From Oscillospiraceae bacterium (lineage in GTDB: Bacteria; Bacillota; Clostridia; Oscillospirales; Ruminococcaceae), in assembly GCA_029005335.1 (NCBI GenBank), contig JAQXFT010000123.1, forward strand, positions 1 through 21,950: a stretch of DNA of 21,950 bases. Direction: 5' to 3'. Below the pieces are notes generated by a model. It ran no database searches. It worked only from the letters and a program-made list of their open reading frames with translations, and was not told the DNA's origin. Both the position numbers and the translations under genes were made by a program. This document shows positions 1 through 8,800 of this stretch, piece after piece. How positions within the stretch are numbered: position 1 is the first letter of the stretch; the number at the start of each line of letters is the position of its first letter.

Positions 1-89
1 GGAACGAGGATTGCTGCGAGTACGCCGATGATAGCGATAACAACGATAAGTTCAACGAGGGTAAAACCCTTAACCTTTTTAGTTTTCAT
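1..89 (-). CDS. Type IV prepilin, N-terminal fragment (cut by window edge)
   Basis: Only the first 29 codons are present. They read MKTKKVKGFTLVELIVVIAI followed by more hydrophobic residues, which is a type IV prepilin leader: a short basic leader, Gly8 before the PilD cleavage site, Phe9 as mature residue +1, and Glu at mature position +5. The hydrophobic stretch that follows is the pilin alpha-1 helix used for membrane retention and filament packing. The start is set by AAGGAGGG at 98-105. The gene has its own strong promoter and a leader of about 105 nt, separate from pilT, which suggests high expression and perhaps the major pilin. The size and globular domain cannot be seen. Confidence 0.9.
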   Translation of the reverse strand, partial: MKTKKVKGFTLVELIVVIAIIGVLAAILV

Positions 90-125
90 ACCGAAAACCC
101 TCCTTATAGAATTAATAGAATGTTT

Positions 126-181
126 AACCGGAATCCGAACCGGTAAAAGCTTGAAGAACAACGGCCGAGCTCTTAACCGTT
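126..181 (-). other. Two small inverted repeats in the prepilin 5' leader
   Basis: Between the promoter at 203-231 and the prepilin start, the leader has two 5-bp inverted repeats: AACGG/CCGTT (160-164 and 177-181) and ACCGG/CCGGT (127-131 and 140-144). AACCGG is also directly repeated at 126-131 and 138-143. These could fold as small hairpins that affect mRNA stability or translation, but no known riboswitch is recognised and 5-bp stems are weak. Confidence 0.3.
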
Positions 182-202
182 TTATGTTCTTGGTATGTAC
201 TT

Positions 203-231
203 AGTATAACATATTACAAAAGCTTTGTCAA
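203..231 (-). promoter_or_regulatory. Sigma-A-type promoter of the prepilin gene
   Basis: On the minus strand TTGACA (226-231, perfect -35) is followed by a 17-nt spacer and TATACT (203-208, -10 with one mismatch). Transcription would start near 196 and give a leader of about 105 nt before the prepilin ATG at 89. This is the best promoter match in the window. Confidence 0.85.
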
Positions 232-282
232 TAGATTTCTAAAATAAAAACGAATTATGAACAAAGTTTTACGAAAACGAAA

Positions 283-298
283 GCTTAAACGTTTAAGC
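283..298 (-). terminator. Candidate terminator after pilT
   Basis: A perfect 16-bp palindrome (GCTTAAAC/GTTTAAGC) lies 43 nt beyond the pilT stop. On the minus strand it is followed by the T-rich TTTCGTTTTC. On the plus strand an eight-T run starts at 303. The stem is AU-rich and the loop must be taken from the palindrome itself, so termination would be weak and could act in either direction. Confidence 0.4.
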
Positions 299-341
299 AG
301 ACTTTTTTTTCGTCAAAATGCACAATCGGCAGTAAAAAGAT

Positions 342-1412
342 TTACATAGCGTGCAGATAACGATAAAATTCCTGTTTATCCTGACACTTTTCGAGAGCGT
401 CTTTTTCAGCAATAACGTTAGTTTTAACGAATCTTGCAAGCTCAAAATCAAGACAAACCATTCCGAACTGCTTACCGGTCTGGATAGCATTCTGAACAAG
501 ATGTACCTTATCATCACGAATCTGAGCTGCAACAGCGTCGGTAACGTTAAGAACCTCAAGTGCTGCAACACGTCCCGAACCGTCCTTTTTAGGAATAAGA
601 GTCTGAGAGATAACTCCGACAAGGTTATTTGCAAGCTGAGTACGAATCTGTTTCTGCTGATGTTCAGGATAAACGTCAATAATACGGTTTATAGTATCAG
701 CGGCACTTGTTGTATGAAGTGTAGACATAACAAGGTGTCCGGTTTCAGCAGCGGTAACCGCAGCAGTTATAGTTTCAAAGTCACGCATTTCTCCAACGAG
801 GATAACATCAGGGTCTTCACGGAGTGCGGCACGCAGAGCAAGTGCAAAGCTTCCGACGTCGTCGCCGACTTCTCTCTGATTTACCATACATCTTTTATGC
901 TCATGGACATATTCGATAGGGTCTTCAATTGTTATGATATGAGCCGACTTGTTAAGATTTACATAGTCAATCATACCTGCAAGCGTTGTTGATTTACCTG
1001 AACCGGTAGGACCTGTTACAAGAACGAGACCTCTGGGACGCATTGCAAAATCTGCAAGAATCGGCGGGAGTCCCAAATCGTCAAGAGTAGGAATATCGTT
1101 TCTGAGAAGACGTATAGCTATAGCCGTATGTCCTCTCTGAAAGTAAACGTTTACACGGTGACGATAACCGCTTCTTGTCATGTAGGAAAAGTCAGTATCC
1201 TTGTGCTGAGCGACGCTTTTAGCCTGAGCCTCATTGGTCATCTGGTTTACTATTGAAAGAATCTCTTCCTCGTCCATTTCGGGATACTGAGTTCTCATAG
1301 TTCTGAGCTGACCGTTAAGACGTACAACAGGAGCGATACCGGCAGTAAAGTGCAGGTCTGAACAGCCAAGAAGTCTTACTTCGTCCAGTATTCTGTTAAT
1401 CTGAATAGCCAT
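342..1412 (-). CDS. pilT: Type IV pilus retraction ATPase PilT
   Basis: This 356-aa protein is a hexameric secretion-type ATPase that drives pilus retraction at the cytoplasmic base of the machine. Visible motifs are Walker A GPTGSGKS (134-141), the Asp box TIEDPIEY (161-168), Walker B DVILVGEMRD (about 202-211, with Glu208), and the His box GHLVMSTLHT (225-234). The tail has a PilT-like stretch, QIRDDKVHLVQNAIQTGK. The N-terminal domain is short and there is no zinc tetracysteine motif, which separates it from the PilB family. Length is close to the usual 340-370 aa. AAAGGAGG precedes the ATG. It starts 27 nt after pilB and is probably co-transcribed with it. The PilT-specific AIRNLIRE motif is diverged (AVAAQIRDDK), so a PilT paralogue is the main alternative. 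Confidence 0.93.
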   Translation of the reverse strand: MAIQINRILDEVRLLGCSDLHFTAGIAPVVRLNGQLRTMRTQYPEMDEEEILSIVNQMTNEAQAKSVAQHKDTDFSYMTRSGYRHRVNVYFQRGHTAIAIRLLRNDIPTLDDLGLPPILADFAMRPRGLVLVTGPTGSGKSTTLAGMIDYVNLNKSAHIITIEDPIEYVHEHKRCMVNQREVGDDVGSFALALRAALREDPDVILVGEMRDFETITAAVTAAETGHLVMSTLHTTSAADTINRIIDVYPEHQQKQIRTQLANNLVGVISQTLIPKKDGSGRVAALEVLNVTDAVAAQIRDDKVHLVQNAIQTGKQFGMVCLDFELARFVKTNVIAEKDALEKCQDKQEFYRYLHAM

Positions 1413-1439
1413 TTGAAAAAATTTCCTCCTTTAATAAAA

Positions 1440-3116
1440 TTATATAGCATAGGTAACTCTTACCAGCTCATCAATGGAAGTACTGCCATTCTGAACAAGT
1501 TCAGAAACGTTGTCACGGAGAAGTCTTGTACCGTTTGCCTTGGCAGCATCTTCAATCTGTTCCTTAGTACCGCCCTGAGCGATAATTGATGAAACATTTG
1601 AAGTACAGTGAATAATTTCATGAATAGCAGTTCTGCCCTTATAGCCTGTATTATTGCATGAGGGACAGCCGCAGGCTTCATAGATTGGTACAGAATGGTC
1701 AATTTTCATAAGCTTATTTTCCTCATCAGTAGACATTCTTGCCTTCTTGCACGCCGGACAGAGTACCTTTACAAGACGCTGAGCAATAACGCCTATAAGA
1801 GATGTTGCAACCATATAGGGAGCTACTCCCATATCTACAAGTCTGACGATAGTGGAAGCGGCATCATTTGTATGAAGTGTTGAAAGAACAAGGTGTCCTG
1901 TGATAGCGGCTCTTATACCGATATCGGCAGTTTCAGAGTCACGCATCTCACCTATCATAACGATATCAGGGTCCTGACGGAGGATAGAACGGAGGGCGGC
2001 TGCAAAAGTCATACCGGCTTTTGAATTAACCTGAACCTGATTTATACCGTCAATATTTTTTTCGACCGGGTCTTCAACAGTGATAACGTTTACATTAGGC
2101 TTAGCAAGTTCACCGAGTGCAGCATAAAGGGTAGTTGTTTTACCTGAACCTGTAGGGCCTGTTACAAGGATAACTCCGTGAGGACACTTAATCATAGATT
2201 CAAAAAGCTGATAGTTATACTCTGTCATACCGAGGTCGGTAATCTTACGGAGAGCAATCTGACCGGTTGAAAGAATACGGATAACTATTTTTTCGCCGTT
2301 TACAGTCGGAAGCGAAGACACACGGACATCAAGTGTAGTTCCGTCAACAACCTGAGTAAAGCGTCCGTCCTGCGGTACTCTCTTTTCAGCGATATTCATA
2401 CCGCTTATGAGCTTCAGACGTGTTGTAAGGGCATTATGTACAACATTTGCAACGTTCATAAGTTCAACAAGGTCACCGTTTACACGGATACGTATTCTTG
2501 TATATGTCTTGAAAGGCTCGATATGAATATCGGTAGCGTCTGCACGGTAGGAGTTTTCAACAATAGTAGTGGCAAGCTTAACTATAGGAGCGCTTTCAAC
2601 CCTGTCCTTTGATTCCTCATCATCTTCGGCATTATTCATATCGCTGAGTGCCTGAACGCCTTCAAGAACGCTGTCAACATTCTGCATTGAATAGAATTTT
2701 CCTATAGCTTTATTGATAGCGGATTTTGTAGCGAAGACAGGGTCTGTATCCATACCGGTCATAACCTTTACGTCCTCAAGGATATTGAAGTTATAGGGGT
2801 CATCAGTAGCAACTGTAAGTCGTCTTCCCTTGATATTGATAGCTATAATGGTATATTTTTTGGCAAGACTTTCCGGAACTTTTCTTACAGCCTCGCCGTC
2901 AATTTCAAAGTTGGCAAGGTCGACATAAGGAACATGAAGCTTTCCGGCAAGAGCCTGAGCGAATTTGACTTCTGAAAGATACCCCAGCTCAACTATAACC
3001 TCTCCGAACTTTTTAGTACCTTTAGATTCTCTCTGAGCGGCGAGTACGTTTTCAAGCTGTTCCTCTGTAATCAGACCTTTTTCTACAAGATAGTCGCCTA
3101 TTCTTACATTTCTCAT
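1440..3116 (-). CDS. pilB: Type IV pilus extension ATPase PilB (GspE family)
   Basis: This 558-aa GspE/PilB-family ATPase powers pilin addition at the inner face of the membrane. An N-terminal MshEN-type domain (about 5-140; RIGDYLVEKGLITEEQLENVL opening, then a second half ending near 140) precedes the ATPase core. Walker A is GPTGSGKT (320-327), Walker B is IVMIGEMRD (385-393, Glu390) and the His box is GHLVLSTLHTND (407-418). A zinc-type tetracysteine site is present as CPAC (453-456) and CPSC (484-487), typical of PilB/GspE and absent from PilT. The length is normal. The ribosome binding site is GGAGG about 10 nt before the ATG. It is divergent from pilD and followed closely by pilT. Confidence 0.95.
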   Translation of the reverse strand: MRNVRIGDYLVEKGLITEEQLENVLAAQRESKGTKKFGEVIVELGYLSEVKFAQALAGKLHVPYVDLANFEIDGEAVRKVPESLAKKYTIIAINIKGRRLTVATDDPYNFNILEDVKVMTGMDTDPVFATKSAINKAIGKFYSMQNVDSVLEGVQALSDMNNAEDDEESKDRVESAPIVKLATTIVENSYRADATDIHIEPFKTYTRIRIRVNGDLVELMNVANVVHNALTTRLKLISGMNIAEKRVPQDGRFTQVVDGTTLDVRVSSLPTVNGEKIVIRILSTGQIALRKITDLGMTEYNYQLFESMIKCPHGVILVTGPTGSGKTTTLYAALGELAKPNVNVITVEDPVEKNIDGINQVQVNSKAGMTFAAALRSILRQDPDIVMIGEMRDSETADIGIRAAITGHLVLSTLHTNDAASTIVRLVDMGVAPYMVATSLIGVIAQRLVKVLCPACKKARMSTDEENKLMKIDHSVPIYEACGCPSCNNTGYKGRTAIHEIIHCTSNVSSIIAQGGTKEQIEDAAKANGTRLLRDNVSELVQNGSTSIDELVRVTYAI

Positions 3117-3147
3117 AATAAAAAACCTCCGGTTGCATTATTTTTAC

Positions 3148-3176
3148 TTGTAAATTTTTCTTTATTATGTTATAAT
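3148..3176 (+). promoter_or_regulatory. Promoter of pilD
   Basis: TTGTAA (3148-3153, 4 of 6 to consensus), a 17-nt spacer and a perfect TATAAT (3171-3176) lie in the pilB-pilD divergent gap. Transcription would start near 3183, giving a leader of about 34 nt that includes the AAGGAGGT ribosome binding site at about 3201-3208. Confidence 0.75.
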
Positions 3177-3190
3177 AACATCACAATCAA
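3164..3190 (-). promoter_or_regulatory. Weak candidate promoter of pilB-pilT
   Basis: On the minus strand TTGATT (3185-3190) and CATAAT (3164-3169) are separated by 15 nt, shorter than ideal. A promoter for pilB is expected in this 100-bp gap because the neighbouring gene is divergent, but the exact boxes are uncertain. It would overlap the pilD promoter, so the two could compete for polymerase. Confidence 0.3.
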
Positions 3191-3216
3191 AAATTTTTTT
3201 AAGGAGGTAAAACAAT

Positions 3217-4047
3217 ATGGAATTTGAAAATGTACTGAAAAGTGATTTCATGGACACTCAATTTTACATAATGTTCTACTTGATAGTATTTCTTTTCGGC
3301 ATATGTATAGGAAGCTTTCTCAATGTTGTAATCATCAGGATTCCGAGAGGAGAATCTCTGATAAAGCGTTCCTCACACTGTATGACCTGCGGTACAAAGA
3401 TACGAATTATCGACCTTATACCGGTATTCAGCTGGCTTTTTCTGAGGGGAAAATGCCACTCCTGCGGGGAGAAAATTTCACCACGATACCCGATAGTAGA
3501 ATGTCTGAACGGACTTCTCTATATGCTTGTATTTTGGGTAATGGATTTTAATGCTGAATCTATAATAACCTGCGTTATGTTTTCGCTTCTTATAGTAGTG
3601 GGATTCATGGACTGGGATACGCTTGAAATGGAGCCGATAATACTTGCAATAATATTTGTCTTAGCGATACCGTCAGCATTTCTGACAGATTCGCTTACTC
3701 TTAAAGACAGAATTATCGGTGCATTATGTATAAGCGTGCCATTTTTCATAATCGGCGAGATTTGCAGATTCTGCCTGCCGAAATGCCGTGAAGAAGGTAT
3801 AAGGGGAATTGAACTTGGTGATACACTTCTTATGCTGGCAGCAGGTGCAGTAATCGGAACACGGGCTGTTATAGTTTCGGCTTTTATGGGAATCATTATT
3901 GCCGCACTTTCCGGACTTGTTATAAAGCTTATAAGCGGAGAATCAAAATTTGCATTCGGCCCTTATCTTGCAATAGGTATTGCGATAGGGACTCTCTGGG
4001 GAGAAAATATTGCAGACTGGTATATAAATCTTCTCACTGTTGAATAA
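3217..4047 (+). CDS. pilD: Prepilin peptidase PilD (A24 aspartic protease)
   Basis: This 276-aa polytopic membrane enzyme cleaves prepilin leaders after the conserved Gly and, in this family, usually also methylates the new N terminus. The N-terminal part has the family stretch GSFLNVVIIRIPRGES and the zinc-type CxxC pair (C55/C58 and C80/C83) found in the bifunctional class. The two catalytic aspartates appear to be Asp132 (in GFMDWDT) and Asp202 (in GIELGD). The usual GxGD around the second aspartate is ELGD here, a small departure. Hydrophobic segments fill most of residues 17-40 and 100-270. AAGGAGGT lies 8 nt before the ATG. It is the only plus-strand gene among the pil genes and should process all prepilins of this locus. 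Confidence 0.92.
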   Translation: MEFENVLKSDFMDTQFYIMFYLIVFLFGICIGSFLNVVIIRIPRGESLIKRSSHCMTCGTKIRIIDLIPVFSWLFLRGKCHSCGEKISPRYPIVECLNGLLYMLVFWVMDFNAESIITCVMFSLLIVVGFMDWDTLEMEPIILAIIFVLAIPSAFLTDSLTLKDRIIGALCISVPFFIIGEICRFCLPKCREEGIRGIELGDTLLMLAAGAVIGTRAVIVSAFMGIIIAALSGLVIKLISGESKFAFGPYLAIGIAIGTLWGENIADWYINLLTVE

Positions 4048-4052
4048 AAATC

Positions 4053-4078
4053 AGGCAGCAGCTTTCTGACTGCTGCCT
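4053..4078. terminator. Bidirectional terminator between pilD and the pil operon end
   Basis: AGGCAGCAG and CTGCTGCCT form a 9-bp GC-rich stem with an 8-nt loop. On the plus strand it is followed by TTTTCTTT, closing pilD. On the minus strand it is followed by GATTTTTATT, closing the convergent pil operon that ends at 4088. Confidence 0.88.
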
Positions 4079-4087
4079 TTTTCTTTA

Positions 4088-5128
4088 TTATTGCGGAACG
4101 TTGACTTCATCATTAAGCGAATAGATAATATAGATATTATCATTACTGCTCATTGTAATATCGTCAATATTATGCTTGAAAACGATAGCTGAACCGTTGC
4201 TGTATTTTACGACTTCATTTGTATCATTGCCGTATTCATCTTTTTTGAATACATAATAGCTGTTATTTATTTCTCCTTTTCTTCTCATGATATTAAGGAG
4301 AGGAATATTTGCTATACTGTATTTTGTTGAGCGTTCATAACCTCTGTAAACATAAGCTCTGTCTGAACCGTCCGGCAATGTCATTGTAGCGTCAATATTT
4401 TTAAACCGGTCGTTACCATTCTTATCCTTGCTTGTATCATATGTTACAATACCTATTCCAAGGTTGCTGGCAGTTATTGACTGAGGAACTGCTACAGCCT
4501 TTTCAGGAGCGAGGTTGTTTATCATAATCATATCATCAGCATCACCTGGAATCGATACAAATCCGTTTGCATCAAGGCTTTCATCTGTATTGTCTTCAAC
4601 ATAAGTACACGCACTTATAATATAGTCATAGCAGTACTTGTCGGAAAAGAATGTTTCATTAAGCTGAGGCTGAGGAGCATTTAAATTTTTAGCTGAAGCG
4701 TCATTTGACAAATAATTGACGTCCTGCATCAGAATCTGACCCTTGGGATAAAGTGTTCCGTTTATAGTTGTATCATTATTCAGTATAGTCATAACACGGA
4801 TTTTACATTTTGAAGGCTTAGGATTTGAACCGTTCTTTGTGCTTATAATATTCTTATAGAAAGCTTCTTTATAATTAAAGGCTTCGCTGTCCAGATCAGG
4901 AGAGCCACCCTGATAAATCCACATATTATCCGCATACTGAACAGAGGTTTTTATATAATCCTGAATATTGTCAACATATGCATATGTCTTTTCAAAATCG
5001 CTTGAGCTTTTATTGATTTTTTAAAAAGGGTCAACAAGAGCCAATGCACCAGTCATAAGGATTGAAAAAATAGCAATAACAACAATCAGTTCAACAAGGG
5101 TAAAACCTTTTAAAATCTTATTTTTCAT
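4088..5128 (-). pseudogene. Pilin-like gene interrupted by one in-frame TAA codon
   Basis: The reading frame starts at ATG 5128, behind AAGGAGAG, with a clear prepilin leader (MKNKILKGFTLVELIVVIAI; Gly8, Phe9, Glu at +5). Codon 36 is TAA (5021-5023). The frame then stays open for 310 more codons in the same phase, through DNIQDYIKTSVQYADNMWIY to the stop at 4088-4090. Because the phase is unchanged, the defect is a single stop codon and not a frameshift; it sits at a T5A6 run. A stop-free product would be 346 aa. The first in-frame ATG after the stop that opens a long product (4924) has no good ribosome binding site and would lack the leader and helix needed for pilus assembly. The C-terminal part contains FKKDEYGNDTNEVVKY, like the repeats in the upstream 1139-aa protein. 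It is last in the operon. A genuine knock-out, a sequencing or assembly error, or readthrough are all possible. Confidence 0.85.
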
Positions 5129-5138
5129 AGTTCTCTCC

Positions 5139-5810
5139 TTAGTTAACCTCCACAGAAACCTGATATGTTATACCAGTATTAGTTGTTCCGTAAACTGTAC
5201 ATTCGCCTGCAGATACACGGTTTATTACACCGTTTCTGTCTACAGTAGCGATACCGTCAGCACTTGAGACCCATTCCATCTCAGGGAAGGAATATGATTT
5301 TTCATGTTCCGGAATATCGTATGATGGATTTGCATCATCAAGCTCAGCTTTACTGAGAATAATAGTATTATCGAGCTGAACGAATTTAAGGTCATGCTCA
5401 GAGTTGGCACCGCTGGCATCATAAATGCTTGCATTGCCCGCAACAGCATTTTTAGTGCTGTAGCGGTTTGCATTGATTGTTACTTCGGCGTCATATCGGG
5501 AACCGTCAATTGTTACGGATTTCAGATTTCCATGCTCATCGCTGACTGAAACATTAATTTCAACGGGCGTTGAGTCAAGTTCATTTACGACAGCATTTCC
5601 GTATTCATCATACTCAACATAGTGGGTTACCTGAGCAGCCGCATAAGGGGACTGCTCATTAACTCTTTTGTTAAGTCTTGATGCGGCTTTGGTAGTGCTG
5701 TCAATTACACAGCCGATTCTTAAAAGAATAACGCCAAGCAAAGCGAAAACCGCCATGGATATAATAATCTCGACAAGCGTCATACCTTTAAGATTTTTCT
5801 TCTTTTTCAT
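5139..5810 (-). CDS. Minor pilin/pseudopilin with C-terminal Ig-like (BIG2) domain
   Basis: This 223-aa protein begins with a prepilin leader, KKKKNLKGMTLVEIIISMAV: Gly before the cleavage site, Met at +1 and Glu at +5, then a membrane helix to about residue 30. The middle (about 60-165) is an unassigned pilin body containing VEYDEYGNAVVNE, a DxYGN motif shared with the neighbouring pilus proteins. The last ~55 residues match the BIG2 bacterial Ig-like pattern: WVSSADGIATVDRNGVINRV, then SAGECTVYGTT and a terminal beta strand. A pilin ending in an Ig-like domain would display that domain on the filament surface or tip. It lies 16 nt after the large pilin-like gene and 10 nt before the broken pilin gene. 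The ribosome binding site is AAAGGTGG. Confidence 0.85.
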   Translation of the reverse strand: MKKKKNLKGMTLVEIIISMAVFALLGVILLRIGCVIDSTTKAASRLNKRVNEQSPYAAAQVTHYVEYDEYGNAVVNELDSTPVEINVSVSDEHGNLKSVTIDGSRYDAEVTINANRYSTKNAVAGNASIYDASGANSEHDLKFVQLDNTIILSKAELDDANPSYDIPEHEKSYSFPEMEWVSSADGIATVDRNGVINRVSAGECTVYGTTNTGITYQVSVEVN

Positions 5811-5826
5811 ATATCAGCACCACCTT

Positions 5827-8800
5827 TTAATATGTATCATAATACATGACTGTCCATGTTGTATCAAGTGTTGCATTAACTATATCATTGCTTGCATCAT
5901 CACTTGAACCTGTATAAAGAAGTCTGAAGTTATTGGCACTGCTTCCCATTTCCTTAAAGAGAGCATTTCCTATCCAGTTAGCACCTTTCTTTCTTGCTTC
6001 TATAGGATTAGAAGCATTAAATTCGATAACCTTACCGTTTTTATCAATATATGTAAAGTCCTTCTGACAGCCCTGAGAGCCTATATTGATAGTAGAATAA
6101 GGACATCTTGCGATTCCGCACAATACAGTCTGATTTCCTATATTAAAGTGAGAACCTTCTGTGCCGTAATAGTTTATATTCAGCTTGTCATCTTCTCTTA
6201 TGATAATCTTTCCGCCTGCTTCAATCTGATCCCATACATTTTTTGTAAAGATACCGGCAGGTGAATTTCCGTCGAAATTCAATGTATCCTTTATAAGGAA
6301 GTTTACAATACCATTTCCGCTTACAACGATTCTGTGCTTACCGTTTCCGAAATTGCAGTTATCGAGAACAATCCACAATGTATTTCCGCTGGGGTTGATA
6401 TTGATTACAACAGGTCCGTTTGAGGTTTCACCAGTAGTGATAACAGTATTCTTTCTTATGTTATAGTTATGGTGACCGCTTACCCTGACATAATCGAAAT
6501 CGACATATCTTCCGCCGACAATATTTGCATTCGGAACTTCTTTATAATAAGTATTTTCATCAAAAGTATTGGTTGAAGAACAGCCGATAGATTCCTTGAT
6601 ATCGTCAAGAGTTGAAACAATTTTATATTTTCCGCCTTCTGATTCGCCTCTTATAGCCTCACGGGTCATACTTGCGGGATATGCACCACCGCTGTAATCA
6701 TCATATTTGAGAATATTGGTTGTTATTGTAACACTTGACAAAGGTACTTCATGACTTCTGATCCAGTTCTGATACTGAGGAGTATAATTTCCTTCAGCAT
6801 CATTTACAGGTGAAGCCTCAGCAGGAGGAGCATCAGGGTCAACATCATAATATGAAACCTCATCAGAAGTTGTTTCATATGGAGAATACCACTTTGTATA
6901 GAAAGCTGTGGTTGAAATAGCTTCGCTTTCACTTACTTCAGAGCCTGCCTCATTATAATATGTATACAAATCATAGGCAATCTGGTCTGTAGGGTTTCCG
7001 TATCTGTCAGCTTTGAAGCGGAATGAACGTTCAGTTGTAACGTTTCCTGTTATATTGCCGTTTTCATCAGGTTCATAATAGGTTACATATTCACTGACAA
7101 TGTCATCTGTTATATTGTCATTTTCATCAACTCTGTAGATGAAAATCTTCTCACTGGTTTCTTCGGGAGTAATATTTCCGTCCTTATCGGGTTTATAGTA
7201 AGTATATTCTTCGGTTGTGGTTTCGTTTATAGGATTTCCGTACATATCAGATTTATAAATTACACTGAATGAATCAGTTGGTATATCTGATTTGTTTCCG
7301 TTTATATCAGCCTGATAAATAGTTATATGTCCGTCAGGAGTGCTGACATATGAACCATCTGTTTTTATAAGATAATATGAATACTGCTTTGATGTAATTG
7401 CACCGGTTCTTGATTCAACATAAGGTTCAAATCCATAGAGCTTTCCTCCGGCACTGTAAAGGGTTTTTCTTCCCCACTGATAGCTGTCAATATCCATAAT
7501 AGATTTTTCGACTTCATTGCCGTTGACATCAATATATCTGATTGTATCATCAGCACCGTATGTATGACCTTCATTATCGGCAAATTTAGGTTCAGGCCAC
7601 CATTCTGTCTGAAAATACTGTATCATTTTGAAATCAGGTTCATTATAACGCTGATTTTCATCTCTTTCAATTCCAACAGCCTGAACATCATCAACATAGT
7701 TGGCATACTGGATATTCGGGATTGCAATACTCTCATATACAGCATTATTCTTTACAAAGTTAGGGTATTCAAAGTTCTGGACTCTTACATATCCGGGCTT
7801 GACATTGTTGGCTTCATTATATGTATTGTTGTGTGCATGATAGCTGTCGCCAAGGCCTTCAATTGAAACCGCAGATGTACCATTATATATATTGCCCTCT
7901 ACTGCATTTACAAGAATGTTCTTATCTTCCGGAAGGCTGAAATTAAATTCTGTTCCGTCTGTTTTTCTTATTCTTCCGGATACAACGAGGTCGCCCTCAA
8001 TAATAACGCCGTCACCGAGCATGAAATCTCCGTCTACACGGACATCACCTTTGATATGAGCATTTTCGACCTGAAGATTATCTCTTGAATACAGATTACC
8101 TCCGTTTGAATAGAACTGAGTTTCTGTTCTGTTCAGAACAGAATTGGTCCATGCATAAAGCTCAGTCATATTCTGATTTTTTCTTCCGAAGTAGCTTGTT
8201 CCCTTAGCACCGCTTTCGTTTCCCATAATATAGATATCGCCCTCAACTGATACGCCGTTGGAGCTGTTATCCGGGTCAAAATGTCCGCAGAAAACGTTAT
8301 AGGGGGAATTTGTTGCCTTGGCAGTTGCAGTATCTATACCGGTAGTCTGTACTTTAAAAGGATTTGTAGCTGTTCCTGGTTTAATTGAGCCGTCAACATA
8401 AATATAGGGAATATCCTTCTGGGTAAGCTCATATTTCCACGGCGTACCTGCATTTGCATTCTCACGTGTTGCATACGGATAATTTACATCTATAAGAAAT
8501 GAATTCTGCATAACAAGGTCGCCCATAATAATTGATGCTGAATTTGTTTTTGTAGCATCTATTCTTATATCATTTCCGCTGACATTGAGATTTCCGTTGA
8601 CGAAAAACATATCAGTATTATATTCGGAAGCATTGCTGAGGTCGTATGTTCTGTTTGCAGGCTCATCAGTTATACCCATTGAAATAGCACCTGAAATATA
8701 TCCTGATGTAGTTGTATATCCGCCTCCTCCGAGTGTCTGGAATCCCTTGATTGAAAGGGGCTTTGGTTCATCAGGAGCTTTTTTTCTCATATAGGCAGTA

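Noticed and set aside
351..992. Plus-strand 213-aa open frame opposite pilT
   Set aside because: It lies entirely antisense to the well-supported pilT gene, has Cys/Ser/Asn-rich composition typical of antisense frames, and lacks a ribosome binding site.
5015..5035. Frameshift in the T5A6 run of the broken pilin gene
   Set aside because: The frame before and after TAA is the same, so one insertion or deletion cannot explain it; a single stop codon can.
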